From positions 366,359-430,358 of the forward strand of contig NZ_JADNOP010000001.1 in the NCBI RefSeq assembly GCF_015557635.1: 64,000 nt of DNA, in the 5' to 3' direction. The notes beneath the pieces were generated by a model, which searched no databases, was not told the origin of the DNA, and saw nothing but the letters and a program-made list of their open reading frames with translations. Positions 31,418 through 42,245 of the stretch are shown here, one piece after another. Source of the stretch: Fusicatenibacter saccharivorans. Its GTDB lineage: Bacteria > Bacillota > Clostridia > Lachnospirales > Lachnospiraceae. How positions within the stretch are numbered: position 1 is the stretch's first letter; each line of letters starts with the position of its first letter. Made by a program: the position numbers and the translations under genes.

Positions 31418-32182
31418 CTACGCTTTCACACCGGACATACTGATTCCCTGTATCAAATAGTCCTGTCCCATTAAGAATATCAATAAAACTGGTACTGCGT
31501 AAAAAACGGACGCTGCATAAAAGATATCCGGCTGTTCCTCTAAAATCTGGCAAAGATACACGGATAACGGCTGCTGATATGGCTCTCTCAAAAAAATGAC
31601 CGCCTGGTCTACAATATTCCAATTGTCAATAAAAATCAGGATTAATGCAGCAGCAATGGCTGAACTCAAATTAGGCTTTACAATGGAACGATAAATTCTG
31701 TATTCGCTGGCTCCGTCCAGTCTGGCTGCTTCTAACGTTTCCTGCGGAAAATCCTGTATCTGCTGACGAATCAGAAATACCCCCAATGGCTGAAACATTG
31801 CCGGAAGAATAATTGCCAAGGACGAATTTTGAATGCCCAGCCAATTCGCCACTAAATAATTTGGCACTAAAGTCAGCTGCAGCGGCATAAGCATGACAAT
31901 CATGTAAAGATAGAACAAAATCTCCTTGTATTTCCACCTGCATTGCCAAAAGCCGTATGCGGCAAGCGGTGCAAGCAAAAGCTGTCCAATCAAAACCGGA
32001 ATAGTAATAATCAGGGAATTCCACATCATCCGCAAATACAAAGGTCTCTTAAAGAGCAATATAAGATACTCTTCTGGAACTTGTACCGACTTTCCAGCCA
32101 CAAACAACAACGGAATGACTGCCAAAATGACAGCTCCCATGCAGATCAGCTTTTCGAAAAAATTCGAATATCTCTTTTTCAT
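31418..32182 (-). CDS. Carbohydrate ABC transporter permease (MalG type)
   Basis: A 254-residue inner-membrane permease with six membrane segments and the cytoplasmic EAA loop LEAARLDGASEYRIYRSIVK (about 160-180), which contacts the ATPase. This is the CUT1/MalG pattern. ATG 32182 is used because GGGTGAT lies 5-7 nt upstream; a GTG four codons earlier is weaker. It follows the MalF-type gene by 21 bp. No MsmK/MalK-type ATPase is encoded nearby, as is common in Firmicutes where one ATPase serves many CUT1 systems. Confidence 0.92.
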   Translation of the reverse strand: MKKRYSNFFEKLICMGAVILAVIPLLFVAGKSVQVPEEYLILLFKRPLYLRMMWNSLIITIPVLIGQLLLAPLAAYGFWQCRWKYKEILFYLYMIVMLMPLQLTLVPNYLVANWLGIQNSSLAIILPAMFQPLGVFLIRQQIQDFPQETLEAARLDGASEYRIYRSIVKPNLSSAIAAALILIFIDNWNIVDQAVIFLREPYQQPLSVYLCQILEEQPDIFYAASVFYAVPVLLIFLMGQDYLIQGISMSGVKA

Positions 32183-32203
32183 AAAATCACCCACAAAAGA
32201 TCT

Positions 32204-33052
32204 TTACAAATAATCCAGATTCTTCCTCTGGACCCGATAAATGATGCCCAGAAAGATTCCCAGTATGAGAAACATACACCATGCTGCAGCTGACAGTTTC
32301 TGCATATTAAGTGACAAAAACTGGTTATTCATATAGTGCTGCAGCATATAAACATACGGTGATGGATAGGCCCCATACAGCATATAGATCTCTTTAAAAA
32401 CCTTAAAAGAATTCACGATCGACATCAACAGCACAACTAACGTCGTTGGTTTTAATAAGATCCATGTAATATATTGGAATTCCTGCCGCCCTGTAGCTCC
32501 ATCCAGCTGGCACTGCTCATGATAGATCTGCGGAATCCAGTTTATCCCGGACCAGAAAAGGACAATCGAAAAACTGATATTTTTCCACAGATACATCAGG
32601 ATAATAATCAAAATGGCCCATCTGGAATTCTCAATATCGAACATGTTTTTTCCAAAAAGCTGTAAAAACCCATCCAGAAAACCATTTCTCTCAAACAAAT
32701 ATTTCCAGAAAGCAATCACCGTTCCAGATGGAACGATTAATGGGATCAGGAGCAGGATAAGAAGAATTCGACCTCTCCTCTGCTTTTTCAAAACCAGTAC
32801 CAGAAGCAAAGCAATCGCCATTCCCAGCGGTATTGCAATCCCGCAAAAAATTCCGGTATTACGGAGTGCTGAAAGGAATAACTCATTTTCGAATAACAGT
32901 TTAAAGTTTTTAAGACCCACCCATTCCTTGTTCATCATGTTGTCAATCACTGCAAAATACAAGGACAGAAGAAACGGCACGATGTAAAAAGCCATGATCC
33001 CGATAAAACTTGGAAGGATAAAACACATATAAATAAAATTTCGTTTTTTCAT
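32204..33052 (-). CDS. Carbohydrate ABC transporter permease (MalF type)
   Basis: A 282-residue permease: six membrane segments and an EAA loop reading YHEQCQLDGATGRQEFQYIT (about 175-195), where QLDGA replaces the usual AxxDGA start. It pairs with the MalG-type permease downstream and the lipoprotein upstream (35 bp). Together they form a sugar or oligosaccharide importer. The substrate cannot be deduced because no glycosidase or repressor is in the operon. Confidence 0.92.
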   Translation of the reverse strand: MKKRNFIYMCFILPSFIGIMAFYIVPFLLSLYFAVIDNMMNKEWVGLKNFKLLFENELFLSALRNTGIFCGIAIPLGMAIALLLVLVLKKQRRGRILLILLLIPLIVPSGTVIAFWKYLFERNGFLDGFLQLFGKNMFDIENSRWAILIIILMYLWKNISFSIVLFWSGINWIPQIYHEQCQLDGATGRQEFQYITWILLKPTTLVVLLMSIVNSFKVFKEIYMLYGAYPSPYVYMLQHYMNNQFLSLNMQKLSAAAWCMFLILGIFLGIIYRVQRKNLDYL

Positions 33053-33087
33053 TTCATATACCTGATTCCATGGATTAAGGACAGCTT

Positions 33088-34440
33088 CTACTCATTAACA
33101 TAAAGCTCTGCTCTTTGCTGAAAAAGCTTCGCACATTCCTCTGGGGTGATTTTCTGCTCCATACATTCGTTTCGAATTTCAGTCAAAATACTGTCTAACT
33201 GTAAATCCCGAAAAGCTTTTGCAGAAACTTTTTCATTGTATGCTTCCCATTTTTCTGCTGTGTCGTCATCATTTTCCAATTGATACGCAACAAGCTGCCG
33301 TGTGTTTTCTTTGTTCAGCATACTGCCATAGGTAAAGAAATTTCTGTAGTAAGAATCACTGTTTGCATCTTCGAACTCAAATTGTTTCTGACCAATGCAG
33401 AATTTGATAAATTCCCATGCAAGCGCTTTATCTTTGCAGCCTGAACTCATGGAAAAGTCCTCACCAATTCTCCAGAAAGGAATTTTTCCATCCGTTGATT
33501 TCAACAGGATCGGTTTTGTTGCCGTATCGGTTTCTTCAAACATTCCGCTCGGAGAACCTTCGAGTAAATTTGTAAATGTATTCAGCAGGACACTCTTTCC
33601 GGAAAAGCTTTTAATATCCGTGAATGCATGGGTCGCATAGGATGGTTGATATTGATACAGTTCCTGCATTTTTCTCAGAAAATCCACATAATTTTCTGAA
33701 TCAAAATTTACTTCTTCCTTCTTCAAATAAGCTCTGTCCTCTGTCATCGGCAGAAACACGTAAATATTGTTTTGTACATCAATCGTAAAATCATCATCTG
33801 CAATTGGCTTGGCCTGCTGATATAACTCATATAAATCATTGATATCCATTTCGTCCGGGACTTCATAATTCAGTTCATCCGTTATGTTTCTATTCAACCG
33901 AAGCATAACATAATAAAAACCTTCCGGAATTTGATACAGTTTTCCATCGACTTCTGCTGCTCGCAGGATATTATCGTAATAATCATCTCTGTTAAAATTA
34001 GGATCTGCATCAATATACTGATTTAAGTCCTCGAAATAGCCGCTGCCTTTCGTCTTAATTTCCGATGGTAAATACGTTGCATCATAAATATCCGCCCGTT
34101 GATCCGATGCAAGTTCTGTAAGCAAGGTATTTAAGCCTTCATTATACTGTTCATCCGTAACATCATTGTCAAAAACAACCTTTGTTTCAATTTTTACGCC
34201 TGGATGCTCCTTCATAAATAAATCAATCATATGCTGGGTCTGCGGCTCAATAAATAAGGTTCCATATGTAAGCGTTCCTTCCAAATCAGCTCCCTCTTCA
34301 TAGACAGAAATATCATTTCTCACATCTTTTTCATCTTGGGACCCACTTTGTGTGCTTCCACAGGCGCCAATCGCTGCTGCACATAGCATTCCAATTACCA
34401 CGCAGAATACCTTTTTACCATATTTTCCGAGTTTTTTCAT
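33088..34440 (-). CDS. Extracellular sugar-binding lipoprotein of ABC importer
   Basis: A 450-residue solute-binding protein. Lipoprotein signal with lipobox AIGAC (Cys about 27) followed by a Ser/Gln linker; mature part in the CUT1 binding-protein style with LTYGTLFIEPQTQHMIDLFM near the start, the LLTELASDQRADIYDATYLP hinge region and CKDKALAWEFIKFCIGQKQ near the end. It captures the substrate outside the membrane for the two permeases. Start 34440 has AAAGGAAAA upstream; six codons upstream in frame are not used. First gene of the operon. Confidence 0.9.
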   Translation of the reverse strand: MKKLGKYGKKVFCVVIGMLCAAAIGACGSTQSGSQDEKDVRNDISVYEEGADLEGTLTYGTLFIEPQTQHMIDLFMKEHPGVKIETKVVFDNDVTDEQYNEGLNTLLTELASDQRADIYDATYLPSEIKTKGSGYFEDLNQYIDADPNFNRDDYYDNILRAAEVDGKLYQIPEGFYYVMLRLNRNITDELNYEVPDEMDINDLYELYQQAKPIADDDFTIDVQNNIYVFLPMTEDRAYLKKEEVNFDSENYVDFLRKMQELYQYQPSYATHAFTDIKSFSGKSVLLNTFTNLLEGSPSGMFEETDTATKPILLKSTDGKIPFWRIGEDFSMSSGCKDKALAWEFIKFCIGQKQFEFEDANSDSYYRNFFTYGSMLNKENTRQLVAYQLENDDDTAEKWEAYNEKVSAKAFRDLQLDSILTEIRNECMEQKITPEECAKLFQQRAELYVNE

Positions 34441-34488
34441 AGGCACTTTTCCTTTCAATTTTTCTCACCGCTTATATTTCTATATTTT

Positions 34489-34516
34489 ATTATATATCCT
34501 CCGTTTCATTTGACAA
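34489..34516 (-). promoter_or_regulatory. Promoter of the sugar ABC operon
   Basis: TTGTCA (34511-34516) and TATAAT (34489-34494) on the minus strand, 16-bp spacer. Confidence 0.6.
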
Positions 34517-34570
34517 TATGCTTATTTTTACTATATTTTCAGAATTATTTTTATTAGTTTTGCACATAAA

Positions 34571-34616
34571 AATGCCCTGACACTTTTTCCTTTTTGAAAA
34601 ATAGCATCCGGGCATA
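34571..34616 (-). terminator. Intrinsic terminator after the YaiI pseudogene
   Basis: ATGCCC (34572-34577) pairs with GGGCAT (34610-34615); T5 follows on the minus strand. Confidence 0.65.
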
Positions 34617-34660
34617 TCTCCTAATATTATCAAATCACTTTATTTCACTCTCTGATAATT

Positions 34661-35136
34661 TTATCTTCTAAACTCTTTTCCTTCTTTCTCCTGTATCATC
34701 CCTAACATTTTTTCAAAAGACTGTTCAAATCCCTCAGTATCCGCCTTTTTTTCGCTTCTTTGTCCTTCTGACACGATGATGCGGGTATTTTTTCACTTCG
34801 TTGTTTAAATAACGCTCCATGAGCATCTAATCGATATTCTTATTCGTGTACCATTTACCAGAATGATGAATCGCATAAGAACCTCTTCCCAACGCTATCG
34901 CCGTCACACCATAATCCTGCGATACGACAATATCGCCTTTATGACAGACACGGATCAGTTCATAATCCACAGCATCTGCTCCATCACCAACCACGACTAT
35001 TTCGCTATAATCCGATATCAAATATCAAATCATGATTGGTATCGCACAACAGTGTTACCGGAACACAATGCTCTTTTGCAATTTTCTCAACCGTCTCAAT
35101 TACCGGACAGGCATCTGCATCGACCAATATTTGCAT
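34661..35136 (-). pseudogene. YaiI/YqxD-family (UPF0178) pseudogene, three lesions
   Basis: Starting at ATG 35136 (GGAGAAAC upstream) the frame reads MQILVDADACPVIETVEKIA and on to LLCDTNHDLI, the UPF0178 N-terminus. A 7-bp tandem duplication (TTTGATA, near 35020-35034) then shifts the frame; the next frame gives SDYSEIVVVGDGADAVDYEL, VSQDYGVTAIALGRG and KWYTNKNID, again family text. A TAG at 34829-34827 interrupts before MLMERYLNNEVKK, and a further shift in an A-run near 34755 precedes the last part EGFEQSFEKMLGMI, which ends at TAA 34663-34661. Restored length is about 155 residues, normal for the family. Confidence 0.8.
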
Positions 35137-35149
35137 TCTTCTGTTTCTC

Positions 35150-36610
35150 CTACTTTATGATTACCCAATTCGATTTTCTGTTTGTTCCATTTTGTACCAA
35201 CACACCATTTTGCTGTAAAGAAACAAATATTCGTGAAACAGTTCTTTTGGACACACCGATCTGTTCCGCATAATACGCCTGGGTTGCAAATGGGTTCTTT
35301 TCTATAGCCTGTAACAGTTTTTCTATCTGAACCTGTTCCTTCGTTCGTGATATTTTAACGCCATCAATGCCATTTTTTATATCATTAACGCCATTTTTTG
35401 TTTTCTTGGCGTTGATTCTGGCGTTATTTGTATCGTTTTGTCCTCGATAGATATTGATACGCAAGTCAACTTCTCCACCAATAAACTCCGGTTCATGTAG
35501 TCCAGCAGATTTTACCTTGTCTATAATTCTCGGAATCCCGCTTCCCCAATGTTCAATCAGATTCATATACGAAAAGGCATGTGCAAGGGCTTCATTCCTG
35601 ATTTTGGAATAGCCTTCTTTCATACGCTCCAACGTTTGTCCCATCGGCAATTTCCCCGGCGATGTGATTTCCAGTCGGTTGTCATACACCGCAACCTGTA
35701 TTGTACCATGATCCAGATAGCTGCGATGCACCACCGCGTTGATAATCAACTCACGAATTGCATCCGGCGGGATTTCATAAATATCCTGACGGTAAATGCC
35801 GACAAGCGTAGCTCCCAGATGAATATTTCGCAGAACAAACTGAAATGCTTCCTCTATTTGTTCCCACAAAGGACCCGTATATTCCCTTCGATCAACAAAA
35901 ACCGCTTTCGTTGTTCCCTTAAACACACCGCACTGAATGGCAACATGAAGCCCTCCACAGCCCGTTAAGATAGCATAAGCGTTAGAAGGGTAGTCTTTTC
36001 CATCACGTTCAATCAAAATACCCCATGATCGAAGCTGCTGCTTTCCAACGTCTTTTACCGATGCTTTCTGCTCCTCATTATGGGCATTTTTGACTGCCTG
36101 CTCCTTCATCGCTTTACAAAGCGTATCAATTTCTTCTTCTGTAACACTCAGTCCAGTACATAACGCCTGATCAAAATAACGATTGCTTCCCTCAAGCATC
36201 AGCTCTTTGATCATATACTCGTCAGCAAGCCGGGTTGTTCCAGCAACACGGACATATACGCCTCTCTCTCGTCCAAGCGCTTTAATGTAATATGGCCGCT
36301 GTCTGCCTTCAGAAATTTCTGCCACAATAACCGTCTTGCCATCAACTGTCTGCAGCGTAATATCTGGAATAATTGCCGGTTCACAGCTATCCGAGACGGC
36401 ATTGGCAATCGCATCCATCTTTTTGAATACATCTTCCTTGTCAAAGCCAACCACTTCTCGGGTTTTATCCGCAATTCCAAAAATAATTTTTCCTCCGGTT
36501 CCATTTGCAAAGGCAACCACAGACTTCATATATTTGATGCTCTTTTCCGGCAGGTTCTCTTTGAATTCTACGTTTTTGGATTCTCCTGCAAGAATTTCTT
36601 CTATGGTCAT
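35150..36610 (-). CDS. AlbA_2 (Schlafen-like) putative transcriptional regulator
   Basis: A 486-residue protein. N-terminal AlbA_2/SLFN-type domain with ESKNVEFKENLP and VVAFANGTGGKIIFGI (residues 9-50), then GVYVRVAGTTRLAD; a middle HATPase-like part (PF13749 style) with IRELIINAVVHRSYLDHGTI and HWGSGIPRII; a Lys/Asn-rich linker (about 395-425); a C-terminal winged helix YYAEQIGVSKRTVSRIFVSL. Such proteins are frequent in Firmicutes accessory DNA and are annotated as ATP-binding regulators; direct functions are mostly unproven. The UPF0178 pseudogene begins 14 bp downstream, so they were once co-transcribed. Confidence 0.86.
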   Translation of the reverse strand: MTIEEILAGESKNVEFKENLPEKSIKYMKSVVAFANGTGGKIIFGIADKTREVVGFDKEDVFKKMDAIANAVSDSCEPAIIPDITLQTVDGKTVIVAEISEGRQRPYYIKALGRERGVYVRVAGTTRLADEYMIKELMLEGSNRYFDQALCTGLSVTEEEIDTLCKAMKEQAVKNAHNEEQKASVKDVGKQQLRSWGILIERDGKDYPSNAYAILTGCGGLHVAIQCGVFKGTTKAVFVDRREYTGPLWEQIEEAFQFVLRNIHLGATLVGIYRQDIYEIPPDAIRELIINAVVHRSYLDHGTIQVAVYDNRLEITSPGKLPMGQTLERMKEGYSKIRNEALAHAFSYMNLIEHWGSGIPRIIDKVKSAGLHEPEFIGGEVDLRINIYRGQNDTNNARINAKKTKNGVNDIKNGIDGVKISRTKEQVQIEKLLQAIEKNPFATQAYYAEQIGVSKRTVSRIFVSLQQNGVLVQNGTNRKSNWVIIK

Positions 36611-36934
36611 AAATACACCTCGCTATCCGTGTTTATTTTAATAAATCAATGCTTAAAGTTCTCTTTATATCTGTTACCTTAACATATAATTCTCATTCAA
36701 GCAATGCAGTACTTTTAAAAATCGTAATTCATTTTTTCAAGTCTGTCAATTCTATTATTTTCCTTTTCTCGCGCATGATCAGATTCAATCATAGGGCGAA
36801 AAGTACAGAATCTATTAGTCCCTTACCAACTCAAAACATCCTTAAGCATTTGTTTTACCGCTTCAAAAGTTAACCTGCTGGATATTTTTTTATATTGTGA
36901 ACAGAAATCTTTGTTATACGGAGCCACCGTTTTT

Positions 36935-36956
36935 AAATAGTGCATATGCACTATTT
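36935..36956. repeat. 22-bp perfect palindrome
   Basis: AAATAGTGCAT followed at once by its complement, no loop, in the AT-rich tract upstream of the orphan acidic tail. A binding site for a dimeric regulator or a recombination relic. Confidence 0.4.
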
Positions 36957-37042
36957 TCTTACCGAAGATGACGATCTTGATAAGGATGAATTTGAAGAAG
37001 GCTTTTACATTGACTTCTTTTAATCTATCGTCTGTTTGCCAT

Positions 37043-37067
37043 GCCCGCCTTTGTGCGGGCTCTTTTT
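37043..37067 (+). terminator. Intrinsic terminator (plus strand)
   Basis: GCCCGC-loop-GCGGGC followed by TCTTTTT, 22 bp after the orphan acidic frame's stop. Confidence 0.7.
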
Positions 37068-37111
37068 ATCAAGAGTTCGACGGAAGTCGAACTTTCCTAT
37101 TGTACAAAAAA

Positions 37112-37147
37112 GCAGGCACATCAAGTATCTCTACTTCATGTGCCTGC
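37112..37147 (-). terminator. Intrinsic terminator-like hairpin (minus strand)
   Basis: GCAGGCACAT pairs with ATGTGCCTGC (one mismatch further inside), followed by T6 on the minus strand. It lies beyond the ssrA terminator and may be a back-up or the end of lost DNA. Confidence 0.55.
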
Positions 37148-37317
37148 AGCACTTTGAAACGGTCTCTTTTACGTTCTTAACAGTGCGAATAAAGATAAAG
37201 TTTGACAAAATTTCGAATTTTTCCTTTCTTTTTTGACCAAAATTCATGCGGTTTTAAACGGTCTGAAACGGTCTAAAGCGGCATTTTTGCCCTGTTTTTT
37301 CCATCAAAAATGTACAA

Positions 37318-37352
37318 AAAAACCGCTAAAACACTGGATTTTAGCGGTTTTT
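37318..37352 (-). terminator. Intrinsic terminator of ssrA
   Basis: AAAAACCGCTAAAA pairs perfectly with TTTTAGCGGTTTTT, 7 bp past the tmRNA 3' end. Confidence 0.9.
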
Positions 37353-37358
37353 CAGGTA

Positions 37359-37713
37359 TGGACCTGAGGGGAATCGAACCCCTGTCCGAAAGCCTATTCA
37401 TTCAGGCATCTCCCATTACAGTCATTCTATTAAAGGTTCCCCCATCGGCACGCCGGATGACAGGCTTGCCGCTTCGGTAGCTTCATAAAATCTTCCATCT
37501 CCGCAAAGCTTTGGAAACGAAGTGCTCCGCATCTGTTTGATGCCAGGAGAATAGCCGCGGAAAACTATTCAGCTGACAACGCCGCACTTAGGCAGCGTAC
37601 GCTACGTAATTATCGTCTGCGTTTAAATTTAGGTTCCAGGTTGATGACGCGGTCCCGGAGTCCACGAATGGCTTCCCAAACTTCAAAACCCCCGTCGAAA
37701 CCAGTACAAGCCC
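37359..37713 (-). ncRNA. ssrA: tmRNA (trans-translation RNA)
   Basis: Transfer-messenger RNA, which rescues stalled ribosomes with SmpB and tags the unfinished protein for proteolysis. The 5' end GGGCTTG (37713-37707) pairs with CAGGTCC before the 3' discriminator; the T-arm GGACAGGGGTTCGATTCCCC and the 5' ACTGGTTTCGACGGGGG block are canonical. The tag frame reads GCA GAC GAT AAT TAC GTA GCG TAC GCT GCC TAA = ADDNYVAYAA, a clostridial-type degradation tag. The 3' CCA is not encoded (ATA follows the discriminator), so it must be added. smpB lies 129 bp upstream on the same strand. About 355 nt, the usual size. Confidence 0.93.
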
Positions 37714-37841
37714 GTGCTGGTTCTACAGACGCTTTTCTTTGATACGGGGACGCAAACAGATCGTCCCGGTGCAGTGAAAACTCTCTTTCAACTGCCGTAT
37801 ATCGTATTATAGTCTTTCCCCATACTTTTTGTCAAGGATTT

Positions 37842-38312
37842 TTAATACAGATTTTTAACTTTGAAATCTCTCTCCGCCTCACGTCTCTGATCCTTCTTTG
37901 CGATATCCTGCCGTTTATCATACAGTTTTTTACCGCGTGCCAGACCGATCTCGACTTTTACGAGGCTGCCTTTAAAATACACCTGCAGCGGAACGAGCGT
38001 GTAGCCTTTTTCCTTGATCTGCGCCTCAAGTTTGCGGATCTCATAGTCGTGTAGCAGCAGTTTCCGGATGCGCAGCGGGTCTTTATTGAATATGTTGCCC
38101 TTCTCGTACGGACTGATGTGCATGCCGTATATGAATACCTCATCACGCTCAATGCGGATGAAGGATTCCTTGATGCTGCATTTTCCCATGCGGAGGGATT
38201 TTACCTCGGTACCGGCAAGGGAGATGCCGGCCTCGTATTTATCCTCGATAAAATAGTCATGATATGCCTTTTTATTGTTGGCAATCATTCGATTTCCTTT
38301 TTGTTTTGTCAT
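37842..38312 (-). CDS. smpB: SsrA-binding protein SmpB
   Basis: A 156-residue OB-fold RNA-binding protein. Typical blocks: [47 protein letters not shown], and the C-terminal tail [20 protein letters not shown] that mimics mRNA in the decoding centre. It delivers tmRNA to stalled ribosomes. TGGAGGAAAAAG precedes ATG 38312. It follows rnr by 19 bp and precedes ssrA, the widely conserved rnr-smpB-ssrA arrangement. Confidence 0.96.
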   Translation of the reverse strand: MTKQKGNRMIANNKKAYHDYFIEDKYEAGISLAGTEVKSLRMGKCSIKESFIRIERDEVFIYGMHISPYEKGNIFNKDPLRIRKLLLHDYEIRKLEAQIKEKGYTLVPLQVYFKGSLVKVEIGLARGKKLYDKRQDIAKKDQRREAERDFKVKNLY

Positions 38313-38331
38313 AGCTTTTTCCTCCAGGGAT

Positions 38332-40314
38332 TTATTCTGTCTCGGTTTCTTTTTCTACATACGTAAAATCGATTGTCCGGTTGGCAGGCTCGGCGTTTCG
38401 TACACGGACACGCACCGGCTCACCAAGGCGGAATACTCTTCCGTGCTGCTCTCCGACCAGACGGTAATTTTCTTCATCGAAATTGTAATAATCGTCTTTG
38501 AGTGTCATAATGTGAACGAGTCCCTCGACGGTATTTGGCAGCTCTACATAGAAGCCCCAGCCGGTCACGCCGGAAATGACGCCGTCGTACTCTTCGCCGA
38601 CATGCTCCAGCATATATTCGGCTTTCTTCAGCTTCACAGCCTCTCTTTCTGCCTCTGCAGCACGCTGCTCCATCGCACTCGACTGCTCCGCCACATGCTG
38701 CAAAATGGACGAATATTTGCCGATTCTGCCGCCCTTGTCGAGACGTCCCCGCAGATCATCCTTGATAATGCGGTGGATCTGCAGATCCGGGTAACGGCGG
38801 ATTGGTGAGGTAAAATGGCAGTAATATGACGCTGCCAGTCCGAAGTGGCCGCTGCATTCCGGGGTATAAATGGCTCTTGCCATCGACCGGAGCAGCAGGC
38901 GGCTGATCAACGGCTCTTCCGGGGTTCCCTCGATGCTGGTGAGAATCTTCTGCACCTCACCCGGCGTAATCTCATGGGAACGCTTTTCGACTTTGATGCC
39001 CTGTTCACGGATCAGCGTCAGCGTTGCCTCCATGCGGTCTCCGTCCGGCTTGTCATGCGTCCGGTATAAGAACGGGATTTCGCGTGTGCAGTATTCCTCT
39101 GCCACGGTCTCGTTCGCCATCAGCATGAAGTCCTCGATCATCCGTGTTGCCACGTTCGACGGATACGGGCAGATCTCCACCGGCGTCCCTTCTGCATCAA
39201 GAATTACTTTGCTCTCCGGGAATTCAAAATCAATTGCTCCGCGTTCTTTCCGACAGCTCCGGATCAGTGCAGACAGTTCCTGCATCTGGCGGAACATCGG
39301 AACCAGCTCATGATATTCCTCCATCAGCTCCGGATGTGCTTCCGGCTCGGTCAGGATTGCATTGACGGCGGTGTAGGTCATGCGGCGGTCCACGCGGATC
39401 ACCGTCTCAGCGATCTGATGGCCGATCACACGGCCTTTCTCGTTGATCGTCATAATACAGGAGAGTGCCAGGCGCTCCTGTCCTTCATTCAGGGAACAGA
39501 TGCCGTTTGACAGACGCTTCGGCAGCATCGGAATGACGCGGTCCGGCAGATAGACACTGGTGCCGCGCTTTAACGCCTCACGGTCGAGGGCGGAATTTTC
39601 CTGCACATAGTTGCTCACATCAGCGATATGAACGCCAAGCGTCCACGTATCGCCCGCTTTTGTGACGGATACGGCGTCATCGAGGTCTTTGGCATCCTCG
39701 CCGTCGATTGTCACCATCTGCCAGCTTTTCAGATCGAGGCGGCCGTTGTAATCGTTTGGAATTACTTCCTCCGGGCATTTTTCTGCCTGTGTGATCACGC
39801 GTGCCGGGAACTCCTCCGGGATCTGGTAAGCGTCCACGACTGCCTGGATATCGACAGTCTGGATACGCGGCTTCTTCTCTGTGTCGCCGTCCTTTCCATT
39901 CTTTCTGTGGAATCGGTCATCGCGTCCTCTTCTGCCCTGCTCTCCGGCGCGGCGGTCTCTTTTTTCCCGTTTTTCCGTCGTTGTGGATGCACCGCGGCTC
40001 TTCTGGTAACGGCCGTCGGAGATCACATCGATTTTTCCTTCTTTTACCAGGATTTCCATAACCTCCGCAAGCTCCGACCGTTTTGCTTTCGGCACCTGCA
40101 GCAGCATGGCAATGTCTTTCAGACGCATCGGCTCATAGTTTTTCGAGCTTACGAGATCCATGAGCAGCGTCTTGCGGTTTTTCAGCAGTTTCGAACTTCT
40201 GGAACGCGGATGGCCCGCATGACCGCCATGGTTCCCTCTGTTCTGTCCTGCATGGGACGCCGCGCTGCCCTGCGGATATTTCCTCCGATCTTTTTTCTTC
40301 TTATTATCTTTCAT
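38332..40314 (-). CDS. rnr: Ribonuclease R
   Basis: A 660-residue 3'-5' exoribonuclease that degrades structured RNA and faulty mRNA in trans-translation. Order: a basic, Gly/His/Lys-rich N-terminus (1-45), a winged helix (45-100), a low-complexity Lys/Arg/Gly linker, cold-shock/OB part with [18 protein letters not shown], the RNB core with [11 protein letters not shown] (metal-binding Asp cluster, about 210-220) and an S1 domain near the end ([17 protein letters not shown]). Shorter than the 700-800 residues of most RNase R, the cold-shock region being reduced. It precedes smpB by 19 bp. Confidence 0.94.
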   Translation of the reverse strand: MKDNKKKKDRRKYPQGSAASHAGQNRGNHGGHAGHPRSRSSKLLKNRKTLLMDLVSSKNYEPMRLKDIAMLLQVPKAKRSELAEVMEILVKEGKIDVISDGRYQKSRGASTTTEKREKRDRRAGEQGRRGRDDRFHRKNGKDGDTEKKPRIQTVDIQAVVDAYQIPEEFPARVITQAEKCPEEVIPNDYNGRLDLKSWQMVTIDGEDAKDLDDAVSVTKAGDTWTLGVHIADVSNYVQENSALDREALKRGTSVYLPDRVIPMLPKRLSNGICSLNEGQERLALSCIMTINEKGRVIGHQIAETVIRVDRRMTYTAVNAILTEPEAHPELMEEYHELVPMFRQMQELSALIRSCRKERGAIDFEFPESKVILDAEGTPVEICPYPSNVATRMIEDFMLMANETVAEEYCTREIPFLYRTHDKPDGDRMEATLTLIREQGIKVEKRSHEITPGEVQKILTSIEGTPEEPLISRLLLRSMARAIYTPECSGHFGLAASYYCHFTSPIRRYPDLQIHRIIKDDLRGRLDKGGRIGKYSSILQHVAEQSSAMEQRAAEAEREAVKLKKAEYMLEHVGEEYDGVISGVTGWGFYVELPNTVEGLVHIMTLKDDYYNFDEENYRLVGEQHGRVFRLGEPVRVRVRNAEPANRTIDFTYVEKETETE

Positions 40315-40336
40315 CTATTATCTCCTCTTTGTAGAA

Positions 40337-40378
40337 AAAGACACCCTTACGCCTTCTCGTGGGAATAAGGATGTCTTT
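40337..40378 (-). terminator. Intrinsic terminator after secG
   Basis: AAAGACAcCCTTA pairs with TAAGGatGTCTTT; T5 follows on the minus strand. It sits between secG and rnr. Confidence 0.82.
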
Positions 40379-40384
40379 ACTTTG

Positions 40385-40621
40385 CTAAAAATTCATGTTT
40401 AATACAACCGACAGTACAATAAACAGAACTGCCATGATTTTTGTTGCACGGATCAGAGTTCCTTCTGCAGAACGGCTTTTGTTTCTTCCCCAGTAAGTGT
40501 CTGAGATACCTGCAATAGCACCGAGACCCTGCTGTTTTCCTTCCTGCATCAATACAACAACGGTTAAAGCAATACAATCAATGACATAAATGACTGTCAA
40601 AATCGTTCTTAAAATTTCCAC
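40385..40621 (-). CDS. secG: Protein translocase subunit SecG
   Basis: A 78-residue membrane protein with two helices (3-24 and 58-76) and the family core VVVLMQEGKQQGLGAIAG, SDTYWGRNKSRSAEG. It forms part of the SecYEG channel and aids SecA-driven export. Its position before rnr-smpB-ssrA is conserved in Firmicutes. A strong terminator follows, so rnr must rely on read-through or its own promoter. Confidence 0.95.
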   Translation of the reverse strand: MEILRTILTVIYVIDCIALTVVVLMQEGKQQGLGAIAGISDTYWGRNKSRSAEGTLIRATKIMAVLFIVLSVVLNMNF

Positions 40622-40707
40622 AATTACACCTCCTACGGCTAACTTATATTATTTTACCATAGTGGAAGAACGATTTCAACTGTTATTTGCCTGTTTTACG
40701 CCGTTTT

Positions 40708-42123
<1,416 letters not shown>

Positions 42124-42202
42124 CTATGGGAAAAATATGTTACTCTCTCTGTCGAAACCTCTTTTTTCCAGTCCTTATTCTTTTCAAACATAAAAAACGC
42201 AA

Positions 42203-42245
42203 TATGAAAGCCATCCGATTTTTCCATTTTCGGATGGCTTTCATA
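42203..42245 (-). terminator. Intrinsic terminator inside the eno leader
   Basis: A 15-bp perfect stem, TATGAAAGCCATCCG and its complement, followed on the minus strand by TTGCGTTTTTT. It stops the transcript begun at 42430 before eno, or acts as attenuator. Confidence 0.82.

Larger units (their letters stand above)
36611..37317. other. AT-rich intergenic tract beside the ssrA 3' end
   Basis: About 700 bp with no intact gene. A plus-strand scrap MHYFLTEDDDLDKDEFEEGF... stops at 37021 and looks like an orphan C-terminus. A 22-bp perfect palindrome (36935-36956) overlaps its start. A plus-strand terminator (GCCCGC/GCGGGC plus T5, 37043-37067) and a minus-strand one (37112-37147, then T6) follow, and AAACGGTCT occurs three times (37156, 37256, 37266). 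This looks like decayed insert DNA. Confidence 0.5.

Noticed and set aside
23200..37359. Complete genomic island with direct repeats at ssrA
   Set aside because: No second copy of the ssrA 3' end and no intact integrase seen; only a boundary is supported.
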